Source: Sphingomonadaceae bacterium (GTDB taxonomy: Bacteria > Pseudomonadota > Alphaproteobacteria > Sphingomonadales > Sphingomonadaceae). Taken from it: a stretch of DNA of 50,373 nucleotides. The notes beneath the pieces were generated by a model, which worked only from the letters and a program-made list of their open reading frames with translations, did not search any database and was not told the DNA's origin. Numbering within the stretch: position 1 is the stretch's first letter; every line of letters begins with the position of its first letter. Position numbers and translations under genes: made by a program. This document shows positions 49,335-50,373 of the stretch, piece by piece. The stretch covers positions 1 through 50,373 of the forward strand of contig JANYGC010000097.1 of assembly GCA_025359425.1 (NCBI GenBank). The letters run 5' to 3'.

Positions 49335-50314
49335 CCGCCCGGCTCCAGCACAATCTTCCCGATCACTTGCCGCGCGGCCATCGCCTCGAACCCCTCACGC
49401 CAGCGGCTGAGTGGGAGCACGCGGTCGATCTGTGGATTGATTGTGCCCGCCGCTGCCATGTTCAGCAGGGCATCGCGGATCCGCGCGCCGCGCTCGGGGA
49501 AGCGGCGGGCATACTCGCCCGCGCGAACGCCGACGATGGAGAAGCCCTTGATCAGCGGGATGTTGGTCGAGATATCGGCAATCCGTCCGCCCGCAAACCC
49601 CACGACCAGCAACTTGCCGCCGAACGCCACGCAGCGGGTGCTCTCGTCGAACACGGTGCCGCCGACCGGATCGTAAACCAGATCGCACAGCGCGCCGCCG
49701 GTGATTTCCGCGACCTGTTCGCGGAATTTGCCGAGGGCGAGCAGCACGGCAGCGGGCGTGCAGGCCGTTTCGAGTGCCGCCAGCTTGTCCGGCGAGCCAG
49801 TCGCTGCGATGACTCGCGCGCCCAGCGCTTTGGCGAGGTCGCACGCCGCCAGACCCACCCCGCCGCTCGCACCGTGGACCAGCACCCATTGCCCAGGCTT
49901 GAGGCCGCCCAGTTCGACCAGCGCAGTGTAAGCAGTGCTGTAAGCTGCGCCGAACGCGGCGGCTTGCTGGACTGTCAGACCCGCCGGAACCTGGCGCACT
50001 GCGGCAGCCGGCACTGCGACTTGCTCGGCAAAGCACCCGGTCTGGCGGCCACCATAAACGAGGTCGCCGGGGTTGAGGTCGCTGTCTACCGGGGCTTCGA
50101 TGACCTCACCGGCAAATTCCAGGCCGAGCACAAACGGGAGCGGCGGTTTGAGCTGATACTCGCCCTTGGTCATCAGCAGATCGGGGAAGTTGAGTGAAAC
50201 TGCGCGGACATTGACCAGCACGTCGCCGAGTGCGCGGATCGGGGCATCGACTTCGCTCAGCTCTACCCCGGAGAGGTTTGGGGACAGTGTGTTGACGACG
50301 AGCGCTTTCATCAA
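49331..50314 (-). CDS. NADPH:quinone oxidoreductase family protein (zinc-free MDR)
   Basis: A 327-residue medium-chain reductase with the GroES-like N-terminal half (LNFPDLLMTKGEYQLKPPLPFVLGLEFAGEV) and a Rossmann half with HGASGGVGLAA, the NADPH-binding loop of quinone oxidoreductases. The zinc ligands of alcohol dehydrogenases are missing, as expected for the QOR/zeta-crystallin group. It probably reduces quinones or alkenals, or activated acyl-CoA derivatives, in the cytoplasm. It is transcribed towards the Sel1-like gene. Confidence 0.9.
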   Translation of the reverse strand: MMKALVVNTLSPNLSGVELSEVDAPIRALGDVLVNVRAVSLNFPDLLMTKGEYQLKPPLPFVLGLEFAGEVIEAPVDSDLNPGDLVYGGRQTGCFAEQVAVPAAAVRQVPAGLTVQQAAAFGAAYSTAYTALVELGGLKPGQWVLVHGASGGVGLAACDLAKALGARVIAATGSPDKLAALETACTPAAVLLALGKFREQVAEITGGALCDLVYDPVGGTVFDESTRCVAFGGKLLVVGFAGGRIADISTNIPLIKGFSIVGVRAGEYARRFPERGARIRDALLNMAAAGTINPQIDRVLPLSRWREGFEAMAARQVIGKIVLEPGG

Positions 50315-50327
50315 CAGCTCGTTCCCA

Positions 50328-50373
50328 AAGCCCGTTCGGGTCGAGCGAAGTCGAGACGCTGTGCGCGGTGTCT
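50328..50373. repeat. Partial intergenic repeat at the right edge
   Basis: The last bases contain CCGTTCGGGTCGAGCGAAGTCGAGACG, in which GTCGAG is repeated around CGAA. The CGAGCGAAGTCGAGAC core is a repeat word often found between genes in sphingomonads. The element is cut by the window edge, so its arms cannot be checked. Confidence 0.5.

Overview
The window is a stretch of chromosome from an alphaproteobacterium, most likely a sphingomonad (Sphingomonadaceae or Erythrobacteraceae); the genus cannot be told from the sequence alone. The evidence is high G+C with strong third-position G/C, an ATP synthase F0 operon (atpI-B-E-F'-F, with both b' and b) that carries no F1 genes, a CpdR-type cell-cycle response regulator, a LexA box of the alphaproteobacterial GTTC-N7-GTTC type, the 407-residue type of NADP isocitrate dehydrogenase, and the trp/accD/folC gene order. 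Nearly all genes are housekeeping or core metabolism. There is no prophage, transposase or CRISPR array.

Layout. 1-7.1 kb: end of a glutathione S-transferase, an EF-G-like GTPase with degenerate G motifs, a methyltransferase and lipid kinase pair, and alaS. 7.2-12.4 kb: a Kef-type antiporter divergent from a flavin monooxygenase, then icd and an enoyl-CoA hydratase with a palindromic operator candidate. 12.4-15.8 kb: an inverted repeat, tRNA-Val(GAC), a low-GC GFA-family gene, cpdR, an N-formylglutamate amidohydrolase, a candidate anti-Shine-Dalgarno small RNA, and sapC. 15.8-25.5 kb: an FAD-linked dehydrogenase, a DEAD-box helicase, an exported phosphatase-like protein, uvrD with an SOS box, a DUF4260 gene and MHS transporter, rsmD and an rRNA pseudouridine synthase. 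25.5-28.5 kb: repeats, a Rieske oxygenase and an AmpG-like transporter.

28.5-36.3 kb is a rearranged form of the common alphaproteobacterial cluster lapA-pyrF-trpF-trpB-trpA-accD-folC, read on the minus strand. It is interrupted by a SIMPL-domain gene, an oppositely oriented outer-membrane protein gene, a 60-residue membrane microprotein fused by overlapping codons between trpB and trpA, and a long inverted repeat between trpA and accD. 36.4-42.1 kb: purB, a VOC-family protein, a Tat-exported GH125 mannosidase, an NRDE protein and radC. 42.2-46.2 kb: the envelope operon ydbH-ynbE-ydbL. 46.3-48.8 kb: the F0 operon. The window ends with an orphan Sel1-like gene and a quinone oxidoreductase.

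The most interesting material is non-coding: (1) a ~104-nt minus-strand RNA candidate at 14763-14866 with its own promoter, a strong terminator and a bulged CCUCC motif; (2) a dispersed intergenic element of 120-140 nt present twice (25733-25853 and, inverted, 37963-38103), sharing both ends; (3) two families of palindromic repeats. Among coding features the trpB/trpA microprotein stands out. All functional statements come from motif recognition by eye; no database search was run.
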